A stretch of DNA of 64,000 nucleotides from Inquilinus sp. Marseille-Q2685 (lineage in GTDB: Bacteria > Pseudomonadota > Alphaproteobacteria > DSM-16000 > Inquilinaceae). The notes below the pieces were generated by a model. The model ran no database searches and was not told the origin of the DNA. It worked only from the letters and a program-made list of their open reading frames with translations. Below, piece after piece: positions 11,667 to 23,428 of the stretch. The translations under genes and the position numbers were made by a program. The stretch's first letter is position 1; each line of letters opens with the position of its first letter. Location of the stretch: the NCBI RefSeq assembly GCF_916619195.1, contig NZ_CAKAKL010000002.1, positions 1,778,871 through 1,842,870 of the forward strand, in the 5' to 3' direction.

Positions 11667-12548
11667 ATGGCGGCGGAGACCAGGACGACGGAGCGGCGGT
11701 GGCGGCGCAGGGCGCGGCGCGGGGGCGTCGTGCTGTGGCGGGTCTGGGGCGAGATCGGCGAGGACCGGGTCTTCGCGCTGGCCGCCGGCGTCGCCTATTA
11801 CACGCTGCTGGCGCTGTTCCCGGCGATCGGCGTGTTCGTCTCGCTGTACGGCCTGGTCGCCGACGTCTCGACCGTGCAGCGGAATATCGAGGACTTGGCC
11901 TTCATCCTGCCCGCCGGCAGCCTGGAGCTGATCGCCGGGCAGCTGCAGCGCATCGCCAGCCAGCCGCCGAAGAGCCTGGGCCTGGCCTTCTTCGCCGGCC
12001 TCGCGATCTCGCTGTGGAGCGCCAATGCCGGGGTCAAGGCGATGTTCGACGCGCTGAACGTGGCCTATGACGAGGAGGAGCGGCGCGGCTTCATCCGGCT
12101 GAACCTGGTGTCGCTGCTGTTCACCCTATGCGCCATCGGCTTCGCCGTGCTGGCCCTGGCGGTGGTGGTGGCGGCGCCGATCGTGCTGACCTATATCGGG
12201 CTGGAATCCGCCGCCGGCACGCTGATCCGGCTGCTGCGCTGGCCGGCCTTGTACCTGGCGACGATCGCGGCCCTGACGCTGGTCTACCGCTACGGCCCCG
12301 GCGGCCGGCGCGAGCACTGGCTGAACTGGGGCGGCGTGATCGCCGCCACCGTCTGGCTCGGCGGGTCGATGCTGTTCTCCTGGTACGTCGCCCGCTTCGC
12401 CAATTACGGCGCGACCTACGGCTCGCTCGGCGCCGTCATCGGCTTCCTGACCTGGATCTGGCTGTCGACGGTGATCTTCCTGATCGGCGCCGAGCTGAAC
12501 TCCGAGATCGAGCGCGAGCGGGACCGCAAGGGCCGGCGCGGCCCCTGA
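11667..12548 (+). CDS. YihY/BrkB-family inner-membrane protein
   Basis: A polytopic membrane protein of the YihY/BrkB (UPF0761) family, whose molecular function is unknown. Several hydrophobic segments are visible, including a FALAAGVAYYTLLALFPA region near the N-terminus that is diagnostic of the family, and a final FLTWIWLSTVIFLIGAEL helix followed by a charged tail. The ATG at 11667 follows GGGGGGAGG and gives 293 residues; the reading frame itself is open from 11616, which would overlap the divergent molybdoenzyme gene. Confidence 0.85.
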   Translation: MAAETRTTERRWRRRARRGGVVLWRVWGEIGEDRVFALAAGVAYYTLLALFPAIGVFVSLYGLVADVSTVQRNIEDLAFILPAGSLELIAGQLQRIASQPPKSLGLAFFAGLAISLWSANAGVKAMFDALNVAYDEEERRGFIRLNLVSLLFTLCAIGFAVLALAVVVAAPIVLTYIGLESAAGTLIRLLRWPALYLATIAALTLVYRYGPGGRREHWLNWGGVIAATVWLGGSMLFSWYVARFANYGATYGSLGAVIGFLTWIWLSTVIFLIGAELNSEIERERDRKGRRGP

Positions 12549-12725
12549 CGCCGATTTGTCTTAAACCCAAGGAATGACTCGCCAATCACGACCGGCTGTG
12601 ACTTGATTCTACGGGACGAAGCCCATTTGATTGGAACGTCTGGAGTCGTGGCGCCCCTGAACGACGGGAGCAATGCGCCGGGGCGTACACAGGTCGGCAG
12701 TAGGTAGTAGGGAGAGCGAAGAGAG

Positions 12726-13286
12726 ATGGCGATCAAGCAGCGGGCCCCACAGCGTCTGAAGCAGTTGCTCAAGAGTTGCGGCGCGCGCGTCGATGCCAGG
12801 GTGCGGGAGCAGCTTGCGGCCCTGCCCGCCGCCTGGTCCCGGCCGGTCAGCGGCATGTTCGCGCGGGTGGAGCGCATCCTGACCGACGAGGAACGCCAGA
12901 CCTTCCGCTGGACCGAGGTGCGCGACCGCGACGGGCGCCTCGCCGCCTCCTGGTCCGGGGCGCGGGATTCGGGCGTGCTGATCGACCAGATCGTCGAGGA
13001 GGCGGCGACCGACCTGTCCGACACCGGCCCCGCCGGCTGGAAGAATTCCGCCGCCGAGCTGGCCACCAGCATCCGCGGCATGGCGGCGAAGGCGTCGTCG
13101 CCGGCCGCCGCGGCCAAGGCCGCCGCCGCCGCGCTGCCGGCCCTGATCGCCGAGGCCCAGGCCTATTTCCGCAACCCGGACGCCGAGGCCGGCGCCATCA
13201 CCCAGCAGATCCGCGAGGCGCTGCAGCGCCTGGACCACGAGGCGCGCCGGTCGCTGCGCGCCAAGCTGATCCCGGACGCCTCCTAG
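12726..13286 (+). CDS. Uncharacterised 186-residue protein
   Basis: I do not recognise a family. The protein begins with a basic stretch (IKQRAPQRLKQLLK), has a central region with WTEVRDRDGRL, and an Ala-rich helical segment (AAAAKAAAAALPALIAEAQAYF) near residues 130-150. There is no signal peptide or membrane segment, so it is probably a soluble, largely helical protein. AAGAGAG precedes the ATG and codon use matches neighbouring genes, which supports it being real. It stands alone, with a 177-bp gap upstream and a large hairpin element downstream. Confidence 0.65.
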   Translation: MAIKQRAPQRLKQLLKSCGARVDARVREQLAALPAAWSRPVSGMFARVERILTDEERQTFRWTEVRDRDGRLAASWSGARDSGVLIDQIVEEAATDLSDTGPAGWKNSAAELATSIRGMAAKASSPAAAAKAAAAALPALIAEAQAYFRNPDAEAGAITQQIREALQRLDHEARRSLRAKLIPDAS

Positions 13287-13293
13287 CCCGGAT

Positions 13294-13546
13294 ATCTCAC
13301 ACCCCCTGCGACCTGCGCCGGTTCAAAATGCCGACGGGGCAGGAGAGCGGCGCAGCGCGATGCTTATGCATCGGGCAAGCCGTTCGACGCACCCTGTCGG
13401 CATTTTCAACCGGCCCGAAGGGTCGTCTTGCGGCGGCCGCCTGCGGGGGCGGGCCGCTCAACCGTATGTCCCTATACGCTTTTCGCGTCCCGCCCCCGCA
13501 TCCGACTCGCCGCAAGGCGACGCAGGGCATAGGGGGTGTGGGAGAT
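13294..13546. repeat. Nested multi-hairpin element of about 250 bp
   Basis: This element fills the 344-bp gap between convergent genes. Outer arms (ATCTCACACCCCC and GGGGGTGTGGGAGAT) enclose two strong hairpins: CCGGTTCAAAATGCCGAC against GTCGGCATTTTCAACCGG (one mismatch), and GCGGGGGCGGG against CCCGCCCCCGC, itself flanked by CTTGCGGCG and CGCCGCAAG. No coding sequence is seen in it. The long stems suggest a mobile palindromic element or a structured RNA. Confidence 0.65.
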
Positions 13547-13581
13547 CCGGGCCAGGCGTCCGGCACACGGCCGAAACACGA

Positions 13582-13602
13582 CGGGCGCCCTAGGGGCGCC
13601 CG
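13582..13602. terminator. Perfect 9-bp GC hairpin between convergent genes
   Basis: CGGGCGCCC and GGGCGCCCG pair across a 3-base TAG loop, followed by TTTCC on the plus strand. It lies 29 bp beyond the stop of the MetF-like gene and probably terminates that transcript, possibly in both directions. Confidence 0.65.
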
Positions 13603-13630
13603 TTTCCGTTCCGGGACCGGTGGTCCGGGA

Positions 13631-14572
13631 TCAGTCCAGCGATTCGTCCATGGCGAAGCCGCCGCGGCCGTCGAGGGTGAAGCGGCCCTCCTGCATCGCC
13701 TTGACCCAGCGGGCCGAGCGCTCCAGCCCGCCGAAGGCGAACAGGTGCAGCTGGGCGATGCCGCAGCCCGGGTCCTTGGCGCGATAGTCCGCCAGCTCGG
13801 TCAGCAGCCTGTCGGGCACCGACACCGAGGCCAGCTTGGCGATGTTCATCGCCTGCCGGGTCAGGAACCGCATCGACGGGCCGACGCCGCACATCGCGGC
13901 GTAGTGGATCAGGCTCTTCAGCTTGGCCGGGCCGGCCAGGCCGAGATGGATCGGCAGCTCGTTGCCGGCGCGGCGCAGCGCGCGGTCCCAGACGATGATC
14001 GCCTCGGCGTCGAAGCAGAACTGCGTGGCGATGTACATCTCCGTGCCGGTCGCCTTGGCGTAGGCGTTCTTCTCGGCGACGGCGCGGGCGATCTCCTCCG
14101 CCGGGATGTCCTTGCTGCCCTCCGGATGGCCGGCGACGCCGATGGTCCTGACGCCGTGCCGCTGCAGCAGGCCGGTCTCCAGCACCTGCATGCTGCGGTC
14201 GAACGGGCCGACCGGCGTCGACACGCCGCCGCCGATCACCAGCACCCGGTCGACCCCGGCCTCGCCGGCGAGGCGGCGGAGATAGTCGTCGAGCTGGGCC
14301 CGGCTTTCCAGACTGCGGGCGGCGATGTGCGGCACCGGCACCAGCCCCTCGCCGCGCAGCCGCGCCGCGGTCTGCACGATCTCGCCGAGATCGGCGCCCG
14401 GCAGCATGGTGACGTAGACCGGGGTGCCGGCCGGCAGATGCGCGCCGTAGCTGGCGGTCTTGGCGGCGATGCCGGGCGCGGTCTCGATCGAGAGGCCGTG
14501 GAACAGATCGACCACCGCCGTCTTCGGCGTCGGCAGAGAGACAACCTTGGCCGACCGATTGAACCCCAGCAT
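13631..14572 (-). CDS. Methylenetetrahydrofolate reductase-like protein (MetF fold)
   Basis: A TIM-barrel flavoprotein related to MetF, which interconverts 5,10-methylene- and 5-methyl-tetrahydrofolate. At 313 residues it is near family length. Visible family-like elements are VYVTMLPGAD early in the barrel, VLVIGGGVSTPVGPF, the GVAGHPEGSKD loop with its conserved His, and the ATQFCFDAEAI strand. Motifs diverge from canonical MetF, so a role in one-carbon catabolism (such as methyl-group oxidation) rather than methionine synthesis is possible. The ATG at 14572 follows GGAGGACGG. It is monocistronic. Confidence 0.75.
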   Translation of the reverse strand: MLGFNRSAKVVSLPTPKTAVVDLFHGLSIETAPGIAAKTASYGAHLPAGTPVYVTMLPGADLGEIVQTAARLRGEGLVPVPHIAARSLESRAQLDDYLRRLAGEAGVDRVLVIGGGVSTPVGPFDRSMQVLETGLLQRHGVRTIGVAGHPEGSKDIPAEEIARAVAEKNAYAKATGTEMYIATQFCFDAEAIIVWDRALRRAGNELPIHLGLAGPAKLKSLIHYAAMCGVGPSMRFLTRQAMNIAKLASVSVPDRLLTELADYRAKDPGCGIAQLHLFAFGGLERSARWVKAMQEGRFTLDGRGGFAMDESLD

Positions 14573-14802
14573 CCACCGTCCTCCGTGAGCACGGCGCCAT
14601 CACCGGCGCTTGATGACAAGATGGTGATGCCGGGGCCTCCGCGCTGCATCGCCGACGACGGGAACTGTCCGGAAGGCGACACCGCGGCGCGATTGCGACA
14701 CCCTGCGGCGACGGCGTCCCGCGCGTGCCAGCGGCGACGGGCTTTGGCATAGTAGGACCGGAAGCGGGCCCGCGCGAGGCCGCCGTCATCGAAGGGGGAA
14801 CC

Positions 14803-15783
14803 ATGTCCAAGTCAGCGCTGTGCGTCTGCCTGGCCGTCCTGCTGCCCGCCGCCCTGCTGCCGTTCGGCCGGGCCTCCGCCCAGGACGCCTGGCCGGCCAA
14901 GCCGGTCACCATCATCGTGCCCTTCGCCCCGGGCGGGAACACCGACCTGTTCGGCCGCCTGCTGGCCGACGAGATGAGCAAGACCTTCGGCCAGCCCTTC
15001 GTGGTCGAGAACAAGCCGGGCGCCGGCGGCGGCATCGGCACCGAGCAGTTGGCCAAGGCCGAGCCGGACGGCTACACGCTGGGCATGGGCACGGTCGGCA
15101 CCCATGCCATCAACCCCTGGGTGTTCAAGGACCTGGGCTACGACGCCGAGGCCGATTTCGCGCCGATCTCCCTGGCCGCGACCCTGCCGAACCTGCTGGT
15201 GGTCAACCCGTCCTTCCCGGCCAAGTCGGTGCCGGAGCTGATCGCGCTCCTGAAGGCCGAGCCGGACGGGCACAGCTATGCCTCCTCCGGCTTCGGCACC
15301 TCGATCCACCTCGCCGCCGCTGCCTTCGAGATCCATGTCGGCTCGCACATGACCCATGTGCCCTACAAGGGCAGCGCCCAGGCGCTGGGCGACGTCGTCG
15401 CCGGCCATGTCGACATGATCTTCGACAACATCCCGACGGCGATGGAGCAGGCCCGCGCCGGCACCGTGCGGCCGCTGGCGGTGACCGGGCTGGAGCGGAC
15501 GCCGACCCTGCCGGACGTGCCGGCGATGGCGGAGTTCATTCCCGGCTTCGACATCACCTCCTGGCAGGGGCTGCTGGCCCCGGCCGGCACGCCGCCCGCC
15601 ATCGTCGAGAAGCTGAGCGCCGAGGTGCAGCGGATCATGCGCCTGCCCGAGGTGCGGGCGCGGATCGAGCCGCTGGGCGCCAAGCCGATCGGCAGCACCG
15701 CCGCGGAGTTCGCGGCCTATATCAAGGCCGAGAAGGCGAAGTACAAGCCGATCGTCGAGGCCTCCGGCGCCACCGCGCAGTAG
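14803..15783 (+). CDS. Bug-family (TctC) periplasmic substrate-binding protein
   Basis: An exported solute receptor of the tripartite tricarboxylate transporter type. The ATG at 14803 starts a classic Sec signal peptide ending at ASA-QD near residue 26; the reading frame extends upstream to 14725 but without signal character. Family motifs are visible: PVTIIVPFAPGGNTD near the N-terminus, VENKPGAGGGIG, then THVPYKGSAQAL. The mature length of about 300 residues is normal. No tctA or tctB membrane genes are adjacent, so it is an orphan receptor; ligands in the family are usually carboxylates and cannot be predicted here. Confidence 0.93.
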   Translation: MSKSALCVCLAVLLPAALLPFGRASAQDAWPAKPVTIIVPFAPGGNTDLFGRLLADEMSKTFGQPFVVENKPGAGGGIGTEQLAKAEPDGYTLGMGTVGTHAINPWVFKDLGYDAEADFAPISLAATLPNLLVVNPSFPAKSVPELIALLKAEPDGHSYASSGFGTSIHLAAAAFEIHVGSHMTHVPYKGSAQALGDVVAGHVDMIFDNIPTAMEQARAGTVRPLAVTGLERTPTLPDVPAMAEFIPGFDITSWQGLLAPAGTPPAIVEKLSAEVQRIMRLPEVRARIEPLGAKPIGSTAAEFAAYIKAEKAKYKPIVEASGATAQ

Positions 15784-15785
15784 CC

Positions 15786-16427
15786 CTACCGCTGTTCGGC
15801 CGCGATCCGCAGGCCGAGCGCGATCAGCAGCGCGCCGGTGACGCCCTCGATGGCCCGGCGGATGCGCGGCCGGCGCAGCACGTCGCCGGCCTTGGCCACG
15901 GCGACGGCATAGGCGGCGAGCCAGGCGAAGGTCATCAGGCTGAACACCAGCCCGAGGGCGAGGAAGGCGGTGAAGGCCGGCTGGCCCGCCGGCACGAATT
16001 GCGGCAGCAGGCTGGCGAAGAACACCGCCATCTTCGGGTTGCCGAGATCGCTGACCAGCCCCTGGCGGAACGCCGCGCCGCGGCCGAGGCGCCGGGCCGG
16101 CCTCGCGGCGGCGGCGGCGTCCTCCCCACCCTCGCCCGGCCGCCAGGCGGCCCGCAGCGCGTGCAGGCCGAGCCAGACAAGATAGGCGGCGCCGGCATAT
16201 TTCATCGCCAGGAACAGCGGCTCGGACGCCACCAGCAGGGCGACGATGCCGAGGCTGGTGGCGAAGGCCCAGACCGCCTGGCCGACCGAGACGCCCAGCG
16301 CCGTGAAGATCCCGCCGGCGCGGCCGCCGAGCAGGGCGTTGCGAACGGTGACTGCGGTGTCCGGCCCGGGCGTGACGATGACCAGCGCCGACACCCCGAG
16401 AAACGCCAGGATCGAACCCGCCAGCAT
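15786..16427 (-). CDS. LysE/RhtB-family exporter
   Basis: A small inner-membrane exporter of amino acids or related metabolites. The N-terminal FLGVSALVIVTPGPDTAVTV is the hallmark of the LysE superfamily, and about six hydrophobic segments can be traced, with a LSDLGNPKMAVFF-like conserved stretch (SDLGNPKMAVFF). The ATG at 16427 has GGGAGG at correct spacing, which makes it a better start than the GTG at 16433; this gives 213 residues. It is convergent with the Bug receptor gene, with only 2 bp between stops. Confidence 0.9.
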   Translation of the reverse strand: MLAGSILAFLGVSALVIVTPGPDTAVTVRNALLGGRAGGIFTALGVSVGQAVWAFATSLGIVALLVASEPLFLAMKYAGAAYLVWLGLHALRAAWRPGEGGEDAAAAARPARRLGRGAAFRQGLVSDLGNPKMAVFFASLLPQFVPAGQPAFTAFLALGLVFSLMTFAWLAAYAVAVAKAGDVLRRPRIRRAIEGVTGALLIALGLRIAAEQR

Positions 16428-16490
16428 CGCCACCTCCCGTTCCGCTCGTTACTCTGGCGACGGTAGCGGCGCGGCCGGCGCAGAGTCGAG

Positions 16491-16805
16491 TCAGACGCTA
16501 CGTTGGCCAGCGCCCAGCCGGCCAGTCACGCGCGCCATGATGACATGCAGGATGGTCACCGCCTCGCCGCCCGTCGGCGACGCACCGATGGCATAGGCGA
16601 TGATGTAGGGCAGTCCCGTCACGATCTTCTCATAGGTCCCGACAATGCGCCCCCGACGGCCGGTCGGCATATGGGCGAGCCGCGAGGCAGCCGCATCCAG
16701 CCGATCCGCGACCGAGTCCGCGGCGAAAGGGTCGTCCTCGGAGATGTATCGGATGATGTCGAGATAGTCGCGCCGGGCGGCGTCGGACCAGACGACAGTC
16801 CTCAC
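16491..16805 (-). CDS. RelE/ParE-superfamily toxin
   Basis: A 104-residue toxin of the ParE/RelE fold. The N-terminus (VVWSDAARRDYLDIIRYI) and the central LPYIIAYAI strand are typical; ParE members poison gyrase while RelE members cleave mRNA, and this sequence looks closer to ParE. Translation begins at a GTG that overlaps the antitoxin stop by 4 bases, so expression is coupled to the upstream antitoxin. The C-terminal ILHVIMARVTGR fits the family's final strand. Confidence 0.88.
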   Translation of the reverse strand: MRTVVWSDAARRDYLDIIRYISEDDPFAADSVADRLDAAASRLAHMPTGRRGRIVGTYEKIVTGLPYIIAYAIGASPTGGEAVTILHVIMARVTGRLGAGQRSV

Positions 16806-17077
16806 CCGCGGCCGGCCTTCTTCGCCGCCTTTGCAGCGCTGATGATGGTGCGGCCTTCGGCCATGACCTGCTCATGCGGCACGACCCGGCCCGCCTCCAT
16901 ATCAGCGAGGCCGCGCTGGATGCCCTCGATGATCTCCAGCTCGCGGTCGACGAAGGCCGCGACGGCCTCCGCAGCCAGGAATGACCGGCTGCGGCGCGTG
17001 TCCCGCGCAATCCGGCCCAGCTTCTCCTTGACCTCGGGGTCGAGCCGGATGGTCATGGTGGTGCTCTCGGCCATCAT
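16802..17077 (-). CDS. Ribbon-helix-helix antitoxin (ParD/CopG type)
   Basis: The 91-residue partner of the downstream toxin. The N-terminal TMTIRLDPEVKEKLGRIA and following SRSFLAAEAVAAFVDREL form a ribbon-helix-helix DNA-binding domain, and the C-terminal half should wrap the toxin. It comes first in the operon, the usual order for ParDE modules. Two adjacent ATGs (17077 and 17074) are possible starts, after GGGAGCGG. Autorepression at the palindrome just upstream is expected. Confidence 0.87.
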   Translation of the reverse strand: MMAESTTMTIRLDPEVKEKLGRIARDTRRSRSFLAAEAVAAFVDRELEIIEGIQRGLADMEAGRVVPHEQVMAEGRTIISAAKAAKKAGRG

Positions 17078-17094
17078 CCGCTCCCGTGTGCGAT

Positions 17095-17112
17095 TGTGTA
17101 CATTCTAGCACA
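17095..17112 (-). promoter_or_regulatory. Imperfect palindrome with a -10-like box upstream of the toxin-antitoxin operon
   Basis: TGTG and CACA arms flank TAGAAT (17102-17107), a good -10 match on the operon strand. An operator that overlaps the -10 box is the usual arrangement for antitoxin autoregulation. The -35 region is poor. Confidence 0.45.
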
Positions 17113-17138
17113 GAAGCTGCGGCGCATCGAAGTCTACT

Positions 17139-18530
17139 TTACCGCCCGCCCGGCCGCACCCCGAAGCTGGCGAGGAACCCCAGCGTGCCGAGCAGCGCGG
17201 CGATGCCGAAGACCCAGGTGGCGGCGGGGATGATCGCCTCCGGCGTCAGCGCCGCGGCCATGCCGGCCGCGTTGGCGATCAGCCCGGACACCGCGGCGCC
17301 GATGGCGTAGCCGCCGGACTGCAGCGTCGGCAGCAGGGCCGAGGCGGCGTCGCGCTCGCCCGGCCGCGCCGCCTCCATCACCGCCTGGCTGAGGAAGGCC
17401 CAGGAGATGCCGAAGCCGGCGCCGATCAACACCTGGCACAGCACCAGGAGCCGGGGCTGGCCCCCCGCCAGCGCCGCCATCACCCCGAGCAGGCCGAGCG
17501 CCAGCAGGAACGGCCCGAGCCGGATCAGCCGGCGCTGCGCCTCCGGCCGGACGATGCCGGCCACCAGCACGGCCGAGCCGCTCCAGGCCAGCGCCATCAG
17601 GGCGCTGACATAGCCGGCCATGGTCGGGCCGTAGCCCCAGAGATGCTGGATGGTGATGTTGAGATAGACCGTGGTCGCCGCCTGCGCCACCGGCATCAGC
17701 AGCACCACCCAGAGGCCGGCGCCGACGGTCGAGCCGAAGGTGAAGGCGTCGGAGGGGAACAGCCGGTCGCGGCCGCGCCGGTCGGCCAGCACCACCGCCG
17801 CCAGCACCAGCATCGCCGCGGCGACGCACAGCGCCGCCTGCCAGCCGTGCGGCACGATGCCGGCGACCGAGACCAGCATGATGCCGGCGGCGCAGCCGAA
17901 CAGGCGCAGCAGCGGCACCGCACCGCCGCTGTTCCGCGCCTGCCCGGCCGGCACCACGATGCCGACCAGCAGGGCGAAGATCGCGATCAGCGGCACGTTG
18001 ACCAGGAAGGCGGCGCGCCAGGACACCGTCTCGGTCAGCACGCCGGACAGGAGCGGCCCGCCGAAGGCGGCGGCGGCCCAGACGATCGCCTCGGCCCCGA
18101 ACACCTTGGGGATCAGGCGCGACGGGAACATCTCCGGGATCAGAGCGTAGCAGACCGCGGCGATCACCCCCTCCCCCGCGCCCTGGAACACGCGGCCGAC
18201 CAGCACCATCGGCATCGATGTGGCGAAGCCGCAGACCAGCGTGCCGGCCAGGAAGGCCAGCGCCGCCAGCAGCAGCGCCGGGCGGGTGCCGAGCCGCTGC
18301 TTCAGCATCGCCGAGGCGGCGCCGCCGACGATGGCGGCGACGAGGAACACGGTGAAGGCCCAGCTGATCAGCCCGACGCCGCCGAGCTCGACCACCGCGG
18401 TGGGCAGCGAGGTCGAGACCAGGAAGGCGTTGAGGGCGTAGAGCGCGACGCCCAGGCACAGGGTGGTGACGGCCGCGGCGTAGCGCCGGGTCAGCAGCTC
18501 GCCCCACCGGCCGTCGATCGTTTCCTCCAT
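17139..18530 (-). CDS. MFS transporter (drug:H+ antiporter type)
   Basis: A 463-residue inner-membrane transporter with 12-14 hydrophobic segments. The sequence FLVSTSLPTAVVELGG near the start resembles the motif of the multidrug (DHA2/EmrB-like) branch, and LVGRVFQGAGEGVIAA matches the conserved loop of the same branch. The ATG at 18530 follows AGGCGGGG; the reading frame runs further upstream but there overlaps a receiver-protein gene on the same strand in another frame. Two palindromes upstream suggest control by a dimeric repressor, although no regulator gene is adjacent. The substrate is unknown. Confidence 0.9.
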   Translation of the reverse strand: MEETIDGRWGELLTRRYAAAVTTLCLGVALYALNAFLVSTSLPTAVVELGGVGLISWAFTVFLVAAIVGGAASAMLKQRLGTRPALLLAALAFLAGTLVCGFATSMPMVLVGRVFQGAGEGVIAAVCYALIPEMFPSRLIPKVFGAEAIVWAAAAFGGPLLSGVLTETVSWRAAFLVNVPLIAIFALLVGIVVPAGQARNSGGAVPLLRLFGCAAGIMLVSVAGIVPHGWQAALCVAAAMLVLAAVVLADRRGRDRLFPSDAFTFGSTVGAGLWVVLLMPVAQAATTVYLNITIQHLWGYGPTMAGYVSALMALAWSGSAVLVAGIVRPEAQRRLIRLGPFLLALGLLGVMAALAGGQPRLLVLCQVLIGAGFGISWAFLSQAVMEAARPGERDAASALLPTLQSGGYAIGAAVSGLIANAAGMAAALTPEAIIPAATWVFGIAALLGTLGFLASFGVRPGGR

Positions 18531-18546
18531 AGCCCCGCCTCTTTTT

Positions 18547-18595
18547 GCAAGTTGTTCCTTGCTATATCGGGCGGATAAAAAAAAGCAATTGCTTT
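18547..18595 (-). promoter_or_regulatory. Two palindromes in the MFS gene promoter region
   Basis: AAAGCAATTGCTTT (18582-18595) is a perfect 14-bp palindrome, and GCAAG-N6-CTTGC lies at 18547-18562. Between them are a TTGCTT and a TATAGC separated by 16 bases on the gene's strand, a plausible sigma-70 promoter. The arrangement suggests operator control. Confidence 0.45.
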
Positions 18596-18637
18596 GGAAA
18601 TGCAGCCGTCGTGCTCGGCGCGCGAAGCCCCGGCCTC

Positions 18638-19069
18638 TCAGTCCGCGAGCAGAGTCAGCACCGCGTCGCGCAGGGCGGACGCCGCCACCGGCTTGCGCAG
18701 CACGGCCTCGGCCGGCATGTGCTCGATCTGCCCGTCGGTATAGGCGGTCATGAAGCAGAAGGGGATCCGCCGCCGCCAGAGGATCTCGACCACCGGATAG
18801 ACCCGCTGCCCGCGCCGCAGCCGCACGTCGAGCAGCGCCCCGTCGAGCTGCTGCGTCTCGGCCAGCGCGATTGCCGCCTCGAGCGTTCCAACAGGCCCGA
18901 CCGGGTCCAGCCCCATGGCGTGGATCGACTGCGCCACGTCCTCGGCCAGCAGCAGCTCGTCCTCGACGACCAGGATCCGCTTCGGCGCGCCGTCGCGGGG
19001 AACCGGCCGGGACCAGCGGAAGACGGAGGCGGGAACGGACGGACCCAGGATGGATGCCCCAAGATGCAT
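18638..19069 (-). CDS. Stand-alone response-regulator receiver protein
   Basis: A 143-residue protein that is almost only a phosphoacceptor receiver domain. ILVVEDELLL holds the acidic pocket, ALLDVRL carries the phosphorylatable Asp, and the conserved Thr/Ser (CFMTAYTD) and Lys (LRKPV) follow in order. No output domain exists, so it probably relays phosphate or sequesters a partner. The ATG at 19069 has GGGAG nine bases upstream and is preferred over the ATG at 19078. It is a paralogue of the next gene upstream and lies near a large sensor kinase on the other strand, its likely partner. Confidence 0.87.
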   Translation of the reverse strand: MHLGASILGPSVPASVFRWSRPVPRDGAPKRILVVEDELLLAEDVAQSIHAMGLDPVGPVGTLEAAIALAETQQLDGALLDVRLRRGQRVYPVVEILWRRRIPFCFMTAYTDGQIEHMPAEAVLRKPVAASALRDAVLTLLAD

Positions 19070-19220
19070 CTGTGACATCTCCCAATATTGACATATGCTA
19101 ATTTCAAAGCTCCCGAATATGATAGCGCCGAAATCAGCCCGCAGGAAGGAACCTGAGCCCGGTCCGACAGACCAGGGACAATATAGGACAGGATATTTCC
19201 AAATCCGGCACGACGCCGCG

Positions 19221-19613
19221 CTAGGACGCCCGGGCCCCGCTTTCCGCAGCCGATGAAGGGCGGACGAGCCGGGCGATGCACTGCTCCAGCTCCAGCTGAT
19301 CGAAAGGCTTGCGCAGCAGCATCTCGCCGGCGCAATCCGCATCGATCTCGGTGTCGCGATACGCCGTCGTCAGCACCAGCGGGATGCCGCGGCGGCGCAG
19401 GATCCCGACGACCGGATACACCCGTTCGCCGTGCTGCAGATGGACATCGAGGATGGCGGCCGACAGACGCTCGGCCTCGGCCAGGCGCATGGCGGCCGGC
19501 AGGTCGCCGACCGGGCCGACAACCTCATGACCCAGGTTCCGGACGGTTTCCTCCATCAGCAGCGCAACCAGGAACTCGTCCTCGACGATGAGGATCCGGG
19601 TGGGGGAGGACAT
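19221..19613 (-). CDS. Stand-alone response-regulator receiver protein (paralogue)
   Basis: A 130-residue single receiver domain. ILIVEDEFLVALLMEE gives the acidic residues, AAILDVHLQHG the phospho-Asp, VLTTAYRD the Thr, and LLRKPFDQLE the Lys. It shares a YPVV motif (RVYPVVGILRRR) with its neighbour, so the two arose by duplication. The start at 19613 follows GAGGTGCG; the open frame extends to 19853 but would overlap the divergent kinase gene. It is divergently transcribed from the CheB-CheR kinase across about 90 bp, which suggests they work together. Confidence 0.87.
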   Translation of the reverse strand: MSSPTRILIVEDEFLVALLMEETVRNLGHEVVGPVGDLPAAMRLAEAERLSAAILDVHLQHGERVYPVVGILRRRGIPLVLTTAYRDTEIDADCAGEMLLRKPFDQLELEQCIARLVRPSSAAESGARAS

Positions 19614-19634
19614 CCGCGCACCTCGATTTGCAAT

Positions 19635-19702
19635 TGACCTCAACTTGGCAACAGGTCGAAACGGTATAATGTCGTCTTCTGCCGCATACTCGGCCGGGCG
19701 AT
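19635..19702 (+). promoter_or_regulatory. Divergent promoter region of the kinase and receiver genes
   Basis: A consensus TATAAT is at 19665-19670 on the kinase strand, 33 bases before its ATG, with a TTGGCA 14 bases upstream (short spacing). GACCT and AGGTC form inverted arms 12 bases apart just before it, a possible operator. Confidence 0.45.
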
Positions 19703-23359
<3,657 letters not shown>

Positions 23360-23428
23360 TCCGGGGAACGCCGTCCCCTCCGGCGCGGTTGTCCAGGGAC
23401 GAACCCTGGTGCCCGCGAAGGAAGGGAC

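Noticed and set aside
9065..12070. A plus-strand frame of 1001 codons opposite the molybdoenzyme gene
   Set aside because: Antisense shadow; the minus-strand BisC/TorA-like protein has all family motifs.
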